DNA of 38,742 nt from an uncultured Verrucomicrobiales bacterium (GCA_937930235.1 CALGLJ010000114.1:1-38742), one strand, 5' to 3'. Shown: positions 1 through 9,784, counted from the stretch's first letter. Numbers and translations: made by a program. Notes: generated by a model not told the origin, from the sequence alone.

Positions 1-80
1 TACGTGTCAGGTGCCATGAGGTTGTTACTTTAGCATTTTCGGGGTTTGCACCAAGGCGAGATCGTCTACCTTCCCATCAC

Positions 81-731
81 ATGATTTCGGTAAGTCACCT
101 TTCGCATCAATATGAAACTCAGGGGGAGTCGGTGGAAGTTCTCAAAGACTTAAACTTTTCCCTCAGCGAAGGGGCTGCTGCTACGGTGACTGGGCCTTCT
201 GGCAGTGGTAAAACAACGTTCTTAAATATTCTCGGGGCCATGCTTTCTCCGACTCAGGGCGAAGTGAAAATCGGTGGAAAAGACATTTCTTCCTTTTCTG
301 AAGAAGAAGCGACCCATTTTCGTAATCGTCATTTAGGCTTCGTCTTTCAGCAGCACCATCTCCTTCCACAGCTGACAGTCATGGAGAATCTCCTCGTGCC
401 ACGCCTGGCGGGAGGCTGGGAGGAAAGTGAAAAATCCACTCGGGAACGAGCACATGAATTGCTCGATTATGTGAATCTCAGCCATCGTATGGATCATCAA
501 CCATCAGAACTTTCTGGAGGAGAAAAGCAACGCACCGCTGTTGCTCGTGCCTTGATGAATCAGCCCAAAGTTCTCTTAGCAGATGAACCAACCGGGGCTC
601 TTGATGAAGAGACAGGAGCAAAGGTCACCGAGCTCCTGCTCAAGGTGCAGCGCGAGCACGCGGTCACTCTCGTGGTGGTCACTCATGATATGAAACTCGC
701 AGAGAAGGTCGGCGGGATTTTTCAAATGTAA
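81..731 (+). CDS. ABC transporter ATP-binding protein (LolD/MacB/YbbA-like)
   Basis: Walker A GPSGSGKTT, signature LSGGEKQR, Walker B VLLADEPTGALD, H-loop THD; followed by an FtsX-type permease on the same strand. Confidence 0.95.
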   Translation: MISVSHLSHQYETQGESVEVLKDLNFSLSEGAAATVTGPSGSGKTTFLNILGAMLSPTQGEVKIGGKDISSFSEEEATHFRNRHLGFVFQQHHLLPQLTVMENLLVPRLAGGWEESEKSTRERAHELLDYVNLSHRMDHQPSELSGGEKQRTAVARALMNQPKVLLADEPTGALDEETGAKVTELLLKVQREHAVTLVVVTHDMKLAEKVGGIFQM

Positions 732-819
732 GCGCCAGCGTTGGATCTGCTTTCTCAATTCTCTTGGAATGGCCTTCATCAGACGATCAATAAAAACCGA
801 TATGACAAATCTCTAAAAG

Positions 820-3800
820 ATGACGAGTTGGAAATTTATTCTCAAAGGAGTGCGTCACTATCGAGCCACTTATCTCGGGGTTCTTGCTGGAGTCGCGGTG
901 GGAGCGATGGTTTTACTGGGAGCATTGATGGCTGGGGATTCAGTCGCTGAGAGCTTACAGCAGGCTGCCAAGTGGCGAACCGGGAAGGTGAATCAGGTCT
1001 TTACCGGAGGGGAACGGTTTTTCCGGAGTGCGCTCGCAGAAGACGAGCAGGCGCCTGTGCTCTTCCTAAAAGGGCAGGTGAATGTGGGTGAGCGAGGCGA
1101 AGGGCAAGTGCAGGTGTTGGGGGTAGATGAGCGATTCTTTGCGCTCGCTCCGGGTGAGGGAGGGGCCGCTCCGAGTGAGCGAGGCGTTGCGATTAGCGAG
1201 ACTTTGGCTGTGGGGTTAGATTTAAATGTCGGAGATGATCTCGTCATCCGCGTCCCGAAACCTGGGCTGCTTTCCCGTGATGCACCCCTCTCTGGTGAAG
1301 GAGAAACGATTCTATCAATGCGGGGCAAAGTGGAGCGCATTGTGACGAACGAAGCCTTTAGCCGCTTCAGTCTCGAGGGCACTCAGATTCCTCCGTCTTC
1401 AGTTTTTTTACCGCTCACACGTTTACAGGAAGAAACTGAGCTGACTGGCCAAGCGAATCTCATTCTTCTACCACCCGGTGACGGTGAGCTTGGTGATCTT
1501 CTGTTAGAGGATTACGGGATTTCCGTTGTTGAGGTTCCCGAAGGGGTCGAGATTCGCTCTCAACGCATTTTTATGGAACCACGCATCGTGGATGCCATTT
1601 CGGAAAAATTCACCGTCAATCGGGTGCTGACTTATTTGGTCAATACCTTTCAATCTGCGCAGGGAGAGACTCCATATTCGATGGCTACGGCAGTTGAGCA
1701 GGCCAGTTTCCTCCCAGAACTCCAGCGGGGAGAGATCATTCTCAATGACTGGCTTGCGGAGGATCTTCAGGCAAAAACCGGAGATCAAATCACGCTCTCG
1801 TATTTTTCCCTCACGGCTGGAAATCAGCTAGAAGAAGTCGATGCGTCTTTTCGGGTCAAAGGGGTCATTCCCCTCACCGGAGCTGCTGCTGATCAGCGCT
1901 GGATGCCAGATTTTCCTGGCGTCGCTCAGGTCAAAAGTGCTCGTGACTGGGAACCTGGACTCCCACTCGATCTCAAGCGTATTCGTGACAAAGATGATGA
2001 CTACTGGGACAAATATCGGGGCACTCCAAAGGCTTGGACCTCCTATGACGATGGTCTCGCACATTGGCAGAACCGTTGGGGGAGTGTCACTGGCCTTCGG
2101 ATCGCGGGAGAAAGTAAGTCAGAGGTGGAAGCTACGGTCACCTCCCTCTTGGATCCCTCGCTTGCTGGAATGCAAACTCTCGCTTTTAAAACACAGGCGC
2201 TGACCGCTGCCAAATCTCCCGTGAATTTTGCCAGCCTCTTTTTAAGTATGGGGTTCTTTCTGATCTTGGCGGCCTTGGCTCTTATGGCGATGCTCTTTCG
2301 TTTTAATATGGAACAGCGAACCGAAGAGGGAGGGCTCTTGGCTGCTCTTGGAGTGGGTTCAAAAAAGATCCGGAACTGGCGACTTGGTGAAGCCTTTTGG
2401 GTGATCTTGCTGGGAGGGATTTTGGGCATGATTCTCGCGGTGGCATTTTGTGCCATTGTTTTGAAAGTCATCGGCTCCATCTGGGGAAATGCGGCCTTCC
2501 GTCTGCACCTGAGCGCTCCCAGTCTTGTGGGAGGGTTCTTTGCCCTCATGGTGATCAATCTCGGAGTCGTATGGTGGGTCTCGAAGAGGCAGACTCAACA
2601 GAGCGTCAGCCTTCGTCTTGGGGGAGGCTCTCTGAAGGAATGGCAAAAGATGGGAAAATGGGGGTATGCAGGATTCTTACTTGGAGGACTGTTTTTAGGA
2701 GGGGGACTGTTCCTCGGCCCTCCCTTTGGATTCTTTCTCATGGGAACCGGGGGACTCCTCATCGGCCTGTCACTTTTTCGACTTCGCTTACAGAAGCAGG
2801 CTTCACTTCAGAGATTGAATCTGAAGTCTCTCGCGATGGTGAATCTCGGTCGTCGGAAATCGCGTGGATACACTGTCGTCATGGCGCTTGCAATGGGCGT
2901 GTTCATGGTGCTCTCGGTCGCCGCTTTCCGGAAAGGAGTAGGGGATAGTTGGAGTGACCCAAAGAGTGGCACGGGAGGATTTGGCCTCTGGTTAGAAACA
3001 ACGGCTCCGGTCAATCGCCCTGCCGATGCGCTCGGAAAAGTTCGGTGGTTCGGCACTGATAAAACCGTTCCCATCCGCATTGGCACCGGAGATAATGTCG
3101 ATTGTTTTAATCTGAACTCTTCCCAGAATCCGAGGCTTCTGGGGGTCAATCCCGAGGCCTTAGCTCAGCGATTTAGCCCGAGTGAAGCATGGCATCATTT
3201 GAGAGAGAAAGGCGTTCCTGCATTTGTCGATGAGACCACCTTACTCTGGGTTTTAAAAAAGAAAGTAGGAGACACTCTGGAGTATCATGATGAATGGGGT
3301 CACCCCTTCGAAGTGACGATTGCAGGTGTTCTCAAGGATTCCATATTTCAAGGCTCACTGATCATTGATGAGCAAAAATTGTTAGAAAAATATCCCTCAA
3401 TCAGTGGTTACCAAATCTTTCTTGTGGAGGATGAAAACGACCGCATCGACCTGCAAACTGAAACTGCCGATCTGGGCGGCAAGGTCACGCACACAAAGGA
3501 TCGCCTCGCGGCTTTTCACGAGGTGGAAAATACTTACATCGCGATCTTTAATGTCCTGGGGGGACTGGGGATGATCCTCGCTAGCGTCGGGGTAGGAGTC
3601 GTCATGGCGCGGAATCTTCTCGAACGAAGAGAAGAATTTCAGGTCATGGAATTCATGGGTATTTCTAAAGATAAGCTAAAACAAATGACCATGACGGAAG
3701 CCAAATCACTCATTCTCTGGGGACTGGGAATTGGCTTTGTTGCTTCCTTGCTATCGATTCTCCCTTTATTCGGTCACACCATTTCACTGTTTGATTTCGC

Positions 3801-3921
3801 GCTCATGGGAGGGCTCCTTCTCCTTATGGGAGTCGTTGCTTGGGGGAGTTCGATCTTGGCGTATCGAAGGACGGTCTATACTTTCAGCCCAAGTGAAAAA
3901 AATCTGGACTCCCATTATTGA
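820..3921 (+). CDS. FtsX-like ABC transporter permease (large, YbbP-like)
   Basis: 1033 aa with N-terminal TM, large extracytoplasmic region, several C-terminal TM segments (e.g. NVLGGLGMILASVGVGVVMARNLLERREEFQVMEFMGIS); adjacent to its ATPase. Confidence 0.88.
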   Translation: MTSWKFILKGVRHYRATYLGVLAGVAVGAMVLLGALMAGDSVAESLQQAAKWRTGKVNQVFTGGERFFRSALAEDEQAPVLFLKGQVNVGERGEGQVQVLGVDERFFALAPGEGGAAPSERGVAISETLAVGLDLNVGDDLVIRVPKPGLLSRDAPLSGEGETILSMRGKVERIVTNEAFSRFSLEGTQIPPSSVFLPLTRLQEETELTGQANLILLPPGDGELGDLLLEDYGISVVEVPEGVEIRSQRIFMEPRIVDAISEKFTVNRVLTYLVNTFQSAQGETPYSMATAVEQASFLPELQRGEIILNDWLAEDLQAKTGDQITLSYFSLTAGNQLEEVDASFRVKGVIPLTGAAADQRWMPDFPGVAQVKSARDWEPGLPLDLKRIRDKDDDYWDKYRGTPKAWTSYDDGLAHWQNRWGSVTGLRIAGESKSEVEATVTSLLDPSLAGMQTLAFKTQALTAAKSPVNFASLFLSMGFFLILAALALMAMLFRFNMEQRTEEGGLLAALGVGSKKIRNWRLGEAFWVILLGGILGMILAVAFCAIVLKVIGSIWGNAAFRLHLSAPSLVGGFFALMVINLGVVWWVSKRQTQQSVSLRLGGGSLKEWQKMGKWGYAGFLLGGLFLGGGLFLGPPFGFFLMGTGGLLIGLSLFRLRLQKQASLQRLNLKSLAMVNLGRRKSRGYTVVMALAMGVFMVLSVAAFRKGVGDSWSDPKSGTGGFGLWLETTAPVNRPADALGKVRWFGTDKTVPIRIGTGDNVDCFNLNSSQNPRLLGVNPEALAQRFSPSEAWHHLREKGVPAFVDETTLLWVLKKKVGDTLEYHDEWGHPFEVTIAGVLKDSIFQGSLIIDEQKLLEKYPSISGYQIFLVEDENDRIDLQTETADLGGKVTHTKDRLAAFHEVENTYIAIFNVLGGLGMILASVGVGVVMARNLLERREEFQVMEFMGISKDKLKQMTMTEAKSLILWGLGIGFVASLLSILPLFGHTISLFDFALMGGLLLLMGVVAWGSSILAYRRTVYTFSPSEKNLDSHY

Positions 3922-4774
3922 AACATCGGAAGACTTCCAAAAGGCAGCTTCGAAGTTGATCGATGATGGAATAAGTTTTTTTCAGGGAACGTTTGGAAGC
4001 ATGCAGCTCTTTGCATCCAGTGAAGCTCTCGTGGGCTCGCAAAATATGGAGCGTGATGAGACTCACTATTTATTGATTCCTAATCGTTCCGAAGCAAATG
4101 GCTATTGCCTGTATTCTGCTCGGGTCCTCCCGCAAGGAGTAGGGCCTGAAAACAATCTTCCCAAAGCAAAAATATTTCAACTTCCAGGTGAGGGAGCGGA
4201 GCAACATCTCATCACCCTTTTGATGGGACAGTTAGAAGAGAAGGGGCTGGCAAAAGCGACATGCGATTCTCCCTTGGCGGACCGTCTCGAAATCATTGCA
4301 GATGAAGTCGACAAACAATCCACTCTGCTGTCCGGTGGCCTACTTTTGGTGGGAGGTGCGGTGGCTCTGGCTAATCCCATTCTGGGAGTCGGAATCGCGG
4401 CAAAAGCTTTTGCCCCCAATTTGGCTTCCAAAATATCAGTGCATGGAGTCAAACACGCCTCCAGTTGGCTCCGAACCCGACAAGAAAATTCGGTCAAAAA
4501 AGAGGTCGCAAAAACGGCTCAAAGGGAAGTCCGCCAGATCAAGCCAGAGCTGAGAGTGAATAGGATTTTAGAATTATTGGAGCAAGCTCTCAGTACCTCA
4601 GATGGTTCTTTCGATCCAGGACTTGCTTCAGAGAACTTGTTGGATGATCTTTCGACTCTTCCGGACCTCCGGCTAGCAGTTCAGGCTCTAGCTGCAGTCT
4701 ATGCTGAAAATGCCACTCTCGATCCTACTCTGCGATGCTGGATTGATTCTTTAACGGAATCCATTCTAACTTGA
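3893..4774 (+). CDS. Uncharacterised protein with a hydrophobic Gly/Ala-rich central segment
   Basis: Reading frame of the 3731..4774 ORF. GTG at 3893 (VKKIWTPIIETSEDFQKAAS...) overlaps the permease stop by about 29 nt; the listed ATG at 3731 would overlap the permease by about 190 nt. Confidence 0.6.
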   Translation: MKKIWTPIIETSEDFQKAASKLIDDGISFFQGTFGSMQLFASSEALVGSQNMERDETHYLLIPNRSEANGYCLYSARVLPQGVGPENNLPKAKIFQLPGEGAEQHLITLLMGQLEEKGLAKATCDSPLADRLEIIADEVDKQSTLLSGGLLLVGGAVALANPILGVGIAAKAFAPNLASKISVHGVKHASSWLRTRQENSVKKEVAKTAQREVRQIKPELRVNRILELLEQALSTSDGSFDPGLASENLLDDLSTLPDLRLAVQALAAVYAENATLDPTLRCWIDSLTESILT

Positions 4775-5036
4775 GATGTTTTTTAATTCATCTTGCATTC
4801 TGATTGAAAGTGCCTTGTAAAGAAAACGGCAAAAAAAATTAGTAAACATTGAGATTCGATCAAGGATTGGGCGCTTCTTTACTGTAATTTGTCCTATTTT
4901 GGGAATAGATTGAAATAATTGGAAGTGAGTGACCTCCTAGACGTGCATAGGGTAAAGCCTAAATCATTTGATTTTTTTATTTAAATGGAGTGGGGATAAT
5001 TTTTGCTTATGCAAGAAAATGATTTTTCCTGAGTAA

Positions 5037-6017
5037 ATGAAAGCAGAAATGTCCGAGCCACAAAATAAAACCAAAGCCAATCGGAAGCGCACGAAGACCC
5101 CATCGGCAGTGGGTCTCAGTGAGACCCTTGACATGCGTCAATTGCGGTACTTCGTCGAAGTGGCGAGACTGGGCTCGATGAGTAGTGCCGCGAGAGCGTG
5201 CGGGATGAGCCAGCCTGGAATGAGTTTACGGATGGCAGAGCTTGAGACTCGGATGGGTGAGCAGCTCCTTCGGCGAGGTAGCAAGGGAGTCGTCCTGACC
5301 GAGGCAGGGAGAGTGCTCCAGCATCATGCGGAGCGTATCCTCCTGGAAGAGTCCCGCTTACGGGAGCAATTTTCGGCACGGGAAGACTTGCAAGCAGGTC
5401 ATGTTGCCTTTGGGCTGATTCCGACCTTAGCGCCCTACCTTTTACCGTTAATGTTGGCAGAATTCCGATCCGAGTATCCTGACATAGAAATTGAAGTTGT
5501 CGAAAGTCAGACTTCCATTCTCATCGAGCGCATTGGTGCCGGAGAGTTAGAATTCGCAATTCTCAGCGATGTCACCTCGGCAGATCAAAGGAGGTATGGC
5601 TTGCAAACAAGAGAGCTCTTCCGTGAGCCTCTTTTACTTGCCGTTCCTCATCAGCATGAGCTCGCCCAGAAAGAAGAAGATCCCGTCCCTGCAAATTTGA
5701 ATCCCAAGGAGATTATCCATCTTTCTGACGGTCATTGCTTACGTGATCAAGTCCTCAAAGTCTGCCGTTTAGAGTCAGTCGAACGGAACTTACAATGTGA
5801 CCAACTTGATACCGCTTTAGCCATGGTTTCCGCAAATCTAGGAGTCTCACTCATTCCCAAACTTGCGGTCCGACGTGAGCTACAAGACCGTGTCACCATC
5901 CGCAGCTTTAGAAAACCTTGGCCTACTCGCACCATTTACCTCCTTAAAAAGAAGGGGGTCAAGTTGAGCAAAGCGTCTGAGAAATTAGTAAAAGTCCTTC
6001 AAGGCGAATCCATGTAG
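5037..6017 (+). CDS. LysR family transcriptional regulator
   Basis: N-terminal wHTH MRQLRYFVEVARLGSMSSAARACGMSQPGMSLRMAELETRMGEQLLRR, followed by a LysR substrate-binding domain. Confidence 0.93.
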   Translation: MKAEMSEPQNKTKANRKRTKTPSAVGLSETLDMRQLRYFVEVARLGSMSSAARACGMSQPGMSLRMAELETRMGEQLLRRGSKGVVLTEAGRVLQHHAERILLEESRLREQFSAREDLQAGHVAFGLIPTLAPYLLPLMLAEFRSEYPDIEIEVVESQTSILIERIGAGELEFAILSDVTSADQRRYGLQTRELFREPLLLAVPHQHELAQKEEDPVPANLNPKEIIHLSDGHCLRDQVLKVCRLESVERNLQCDQLDTALAMVSANLGVSLIPKLAVRRELQDRVTIRSFRKPWPTRTIYLLKKKGVKLSKASEKLVKVLQGESM

Positions 6018-6117
6018 CCTTCGCTGGGGCTTTCAATTCAGCTGAAGTGCTGAGGCTAGATTTTGTCGTTTCTGGAAGGTGATGCGCCTAGAATGGAGAG
6101 ATTTGGGTTAAAAATTT

Positions 6118-6140
6118 AACATTTATTAACAATAAATGTT
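6118..6140. promoter_or_regulatory. AT-rich perfect inverted repeat upstream of the Roadblock-kinase unit
   Basis: AACATTTATT-AAC-AATAAATGTT (10-bp arms) about 52 nt before the 6193 ATG. Confidence 0.4.
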
Positions 6141-6192
6141 GATTTATTAAAAAAATATCCTAGACTAATGGCCAGCGCTTCAAATTTTTCTA

Positions 6193-6549
6193 ATGTTCGC
6201 AAAAACTTCGATCCAACCTGTCTACCCTGCGCATATTGACGCAGATCCTTCCGTTCAGCATTCATTTCAGGCTGACACCTCATTTCGCCGGATTCATGTC
6301 AGCTCCAAGAAGGCGAGCCGGAGTTTCAAAGCAGCCCCTAACACGATTGCGGCAGCCTCACGCTTGGCGAACATTGCTGGTCTGCCAACCATCGAGCGAG
6401 TTGTGGCCACGTCTTCCGATGAGCGCCTCATGATTTTTTCTCTTGAAGCTCCAAACGCTTCTCCTCCTGGGCCGCGAATTTTTGGGCTCACTACTGAGCC
6501 TTCGGTCACGCTGGATCAGGCGATTCACTTCGTCCGTCCGCTTCTCTAA
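6193..6549 (+). CDS. Hypothetical protein, 118 aa, upstream of the kinase
   Basis: Open frame 29 bp upstream of the kinase ATG on the same strand; no family recognised. Confidence 0.5.
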   Translation: MFAKTSIQPVYPAHIDADPSVQHSFQADTSFRRIHVSSKKASRSFKAAPNTIAAASRLANIAGLPTIERVVATSSDERLMIFSLEAPNASPPGPRIFGLTTEPSVTLDQAIHFVRPLL

Positions 6550-6578
6550 TACACATTACTTTTAAAAAATTTTGAACC

Positions 6579-7889
6579 ATGGATGCTAAAGGAACAATCG
6601 ATCATATTATCACGCTCGATGGAGTGTATGGGGCATTTTTCTCCTCACATCGCGATCAGTCAATCATTGCGAAAGTTCCGCACGATTATCCGGCAGCGGT
6701 TCTTCAGGGGATTGCATACCATGGCGAAGATGTTCTGGAGCAAGTTCGGAAAGGGATGAAAGACTGCCACGAGGTGCGTCTGGATATGCAAAACATGAGT
6801 ATCCTCATGTTTTTAGTCACCGGGGGCATTGTATATGCCATGGTCTACAAGCAGGCCATCATTGAGCAGGTCCGGAATGCCGTTTATGGAATCTGCCAAG
6901 AAGCGGAAAAGGCGCATCAGCAAAATATGCTGCTCACTTCTCGGATCACTCCTGCCGACCTTCCTAAAGAGATCACCGAGCCTTCCTCAGAAGATTCCCC
7001 GCTGGCGATGGAGCCAATCAAAGCGGTTCAGCCCAAATCGATCAAAGAGTCACGTTATACTGACGAAGTCCTCATCGGAGAAGGTGGTTCCGCACAGGTC
7101 TTTCGAGCTTACGATACCAGGATCAAACGCCAAGTTGCGCTCAAGCGTTTCAAGGAAAATTTCAACACGAATTTGGATGAGGTCGCTTACTCCGAACTCG
7201 AATCAGCGTCTCGCATTCAGCACCATAACGTCGTGAGCACACATGATGTCGACATGGATGATCACGGACGTTTTCTCGTCATGGAGCTCATCCAGGGAGA
7301 TGATCTCGAAACGGTCCTCGAGAAGGGGCCTCTGGATCTGAATCGGTTCATAGGTCTTGCGATCCAATCTCTCGAAGCCCTCACGGCGACGCATGAAGCT
7401 GGTCTATTGCATCTCGATATCAAACCGGCTAACCTCATGTTTTCTGAAAACAGCAATGACCGGGTTCACGTCAAACTCATCGACTACGGCCAAGCAGCCT
7501 TAATGGAAGACCAGCCAAAAGGCGCTGGTCTCTCAGGCTCGATTCACTATGCCAGCCCAGAGTATCTGAGCGAAAAGGCAGTCGATCTTCGTTCAGATCT
7601 CTATTCTCTTGGCTGCGTATTCTATACCGCCCTTTCCGGGATTCGCCCTTTTGAAGGCGATAGCATCCTCGTCATCATGGCCGCTCATCTTCGTCATCGT
7701 GTGACCGATATTGCCGAAGTGGTGCCAGGTCTACCTGCTTGGCTGGCGGAGTGGGTCATGTCTCTCATGTCTCAGAATCCTGAAGACCGCCCTGCTTCTG
7801 CCGAAGTTGCCTTAGAATCACTCCTACAACGCGGAATGACTAAGTTCGAAATCGAGCAGAAAAAAGAGCGAGAGCTGGCCCAAGCCTGA
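6579..7889 (+). CDS. Serine/threonine protein kinase with N-terminal Roadblock/LC7-like domain
   Basis: Gly-rich loop IGEGGSAQVFRAYD, VALKRF Lys, HLDIKPANLMF catalytic loop, DYG in place of DFG, ASPEYL; N-terminal ~115 aa (IDHIITLDGVYGAFFSSHRDQSIIAKVP...IIEQVRNAVYG) looks Roadblock/LC7-like. Confidence 0.88.
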   Translation: MDAKGTIDHIITLDGVYGAFFSSHRDQSIIAKVPHDYPAAVLQGIAYHGEDVLEQVRKGMKDCHEVRLDMQNMSILMFLVTGGIVYAMVYKQAIIEQVRNAVYGICQEAEKAHQQNMLLTSRITPADLPKEITEPSSEDSPLAMEPIKAVQPKSIKESRYTDEVLIGEGGSAQVFRAYDTRIKRQVALKRFKENFNTNLDEVAYSELESASRIQHHNVVSTHDVDMDDHGRFLVMELIQGDDLETVLEKGPLDLNRFIGLAIQSLEALTATHEAGLLHLDIKPANLMFSENSNDRVHVKLIDYGQAALMEDQPKGAGLSGSIHYASPEYLSEKAVDLRSDLYSLGCVFYTALSGIRPFEGDSILVIMAAHLRHRVTDIAEVVPGLPAWLAEWVMSLMSQNPEDRPASAEVALESLLQRGMTKFEIEQKKERELAQA

Positions 7890-7922
7890 TCGCAAAAATC
7901 TTCCACGATCATTTCTAATCAC

Positions 7923-7958
7923 AAAAAAGGGCCGTGTTTCAAAATTGAAACACGGCCC
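7923..7958 (-). terminator. Rho-independent terminator, probably of the pckA transcript
   Basis: Perfect 14-bp inverted repeat GGGCCGTGTTTCAA-AA-TTGAAACACGGCCC (7929-7958); on the minus strand it is followed by TTTTTT. Confidence 0.85.
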
Positions 7959-8158
7959 GTGCTGTATCACGAGGATACTAGCTAGATCGCCCGTGCGCTT
8001 TAGGAAAACGCACATCTAGCAAAGACAAACGATCTGATGAAGGGCGCGACTCACGTCCTTCGCGGCACACTATAACTAAATTAGTGAGCAGCACTATCAC
8101 AAAAAATGGTTAGAGACGGAATAGTTCATGACCAAGGCGAGATCACCTGTTAGAAAAG

Positions 8159-9751
8159 TCAAAGCTCTCGGGGGCCGCCTTGGAGAACTTCTTGCGAGGC
8201 ACCATCAGCGTAGTTTTTAAAATTATCGCGGAAGAGATTGGCAAGGTTTTGAGCTGCCGCGCGATAAGCGGCCTCATCTGTCCAAGCTGCTTTCGGGATT
8301 AATATTTCAGCAGGAACATCCGGCACGGCCGTGATTGTTTCGAAACCAAAGGTATCGTCAATTTCACAGGGAGCATTCGCTAGGCGGCCATTGTAAATCG
8401 CTTCGACAATGGAGCGCGAGTAAGCGAGCTGAATGCGCTCACCCTCCCCATAGCCTCCTTTGATCCAGCCTGTATTCACCAGCCAGACATTGACTTGATG
8501 ACTTTGCATTTTTTCAGCTAGGATTTCTGCATACTCGGAGGGATGGCGGACCAGAAAGGGAGCCCCAAAACAGGCGGAAAATGTCGCCTCGGGTTCCGTC
8601 ACTCCCATCTCTGTTCCCGCGACTTTTGCGGTATATCCAGAGATGAAATGATACATGGCTTGCGCTTCATTGAGCCGGGCCACTGGCGGGAGAACGCCGA
8701 AAGCATCGCAGGTGAGAAAAATAATGTCGGTAGGATGCCCTGCGATACAGGGGATTTGCGCATTTTTAATAAACTCGATGGGGTAGGCTCCACGCGTATT
8801 CTGGGTGATCGAAACATCGGAGAAATCCACATGATAGTCCTCATCATAGACTACATTTTCCAGAACCGCTCCGAAGTGAAGGGCATGAAAAATATCTGGC
8901 TCCTTTTCCTCTGAAAGGTCGATGGCTTTGGCATAGCATCCGCCTTCGATATTGAAAATTCCTCGTTCCGTCCACACGTGCTCATCATCGCCAATGAGCT
9001 TACGCTTTGGATCAGCGGAAAGGGTCGTCTTCCCTGTTCCTGAAAGGCCAAAGAGGACTGCGCTCCGGTTCGTCTCGGGATCCGCGGTGGCACTGCAATG
9101 CATCGATAGGTGACCGTGAATGGGCATCAAGTGGTGCATGAGGGTAAACACTCCCTTTTTCATTTCTCCGGCATACTCTGTTCCGAGAATCACCATTTCT
9201 TTATCCTCAAAACACACATCAATCGAGGTCTTGGAGGTCATGCCGGTGCTCAAGCGGTTTGCCGGAAACCGTCCCGCATTGTAGATGGTAAAGTCAGGAG
9301 TGCCGAAGTCAGCGAGTTCTTCCTTACTCGGGCGGATGAGCATCGTATGCATAAAAAGAGCATGATACGGGCGGGAGCATATCACGCGGACTTTGATGCG
9401 CTCGTCAGGGTCCCATCCTGCAAAGGCATCAATGACATAGAGCTGCTCGCAAGTGTTAAGGTAATCTTTTGCTCGTTCACGATTGATCTGGAAGGTGCGC
9501 TCATCGATCGGGATATTCACATCTCCCCACCATACGGTGTCCTTTGAGGCGGCATTTTTTGTAATCCGCTTATCTTTTGGAGAGCGGCCTGTCTTTTCAC
9601 CTGAGTAGGCAATCAAGGCCCCGGAGTCTGAAAGAGAAGTATCGGGTTCATAGCGAATCGCTTCCATATAGAGAAAGGAGGGAGCTGGATTGCGTAAAAT
9701 GTTATCCGCTTCCAAGCCGATGGCCGAGAGATCAATTGTTTCCACGCTCAT
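8159..9751 (-). CDS. pckA: Phosphoenolpyruvate carboxykinase (ATP)
   Basis: GLSGTGKTTLSADPKRKLIGDDEHVW nucleotide-binding motif, YSGEKTGRSPKDKRI, full-length PEPCK. The MSVETIDLS start (9751) is preferred over 9796 because the latter lies inside a terminator hairpin. Confidence 0.95.
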   Translation of the reverse strand: MSVETIDLSAIGLEADNILRNPAPSFLYMEAIRYEPDTSLSDSGALIAYSGEKTGRSPKDKRITKNAASKDTVWWGDVNIPIDERTFQINRERAKDYLNTCEQLYVIDAFAGWDPDERIKVRVICSRPYHALFMHTMLIRPSKEELADFGTPDFTIYNAGRFPANRLSTGMTSKTSIDVCFEDKEMVILGTEYAGEMKKGVFTLMHHLMPIHGHLSMHCSATADPETNRSAVLFGLSGTGKTTLSADPKRKLIGDDEHVWTERGIFNIEGGCYAKAIDLSEEKEPDIFHALHFGAVLENVVYDEDYHVDFSDVSITQNTRGAYPIEFIKNAQIPCIAGHPTDIIFLTCDAFGVLPPVARLNEAQAMYHFISGYTAKVAGTEMGVTEPEATFSACFGAPFLVRHPSEYAEILAEKMQSHQVNVWLVNTGWIKGGYGEGERIQLAYSRSIVEAIYNGRLANAPCEIDDTFGFETITAVPDVPAEILIPKAAWTDEAAYRAAAQNLANLFRDNFKNYADGASQEVLQGGPREL

Positions 9752-9784
9752 CAACCTAACAAAATCATCATCAGTGTAAACAGG

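Noticed and set aside
2043-2558. 171-aa minus-strand ORF and other long antisense ORFs within 820-3921
   Set aside because: Overlap the FtsX permease; low-complexity shadow translations.
3731-3892. N-terminal extension of the 3731..4774 ORF
   Set aside because: Would overlap the permease by about 190 nt; the extension is an out-of-frame reading of permease TM codons.
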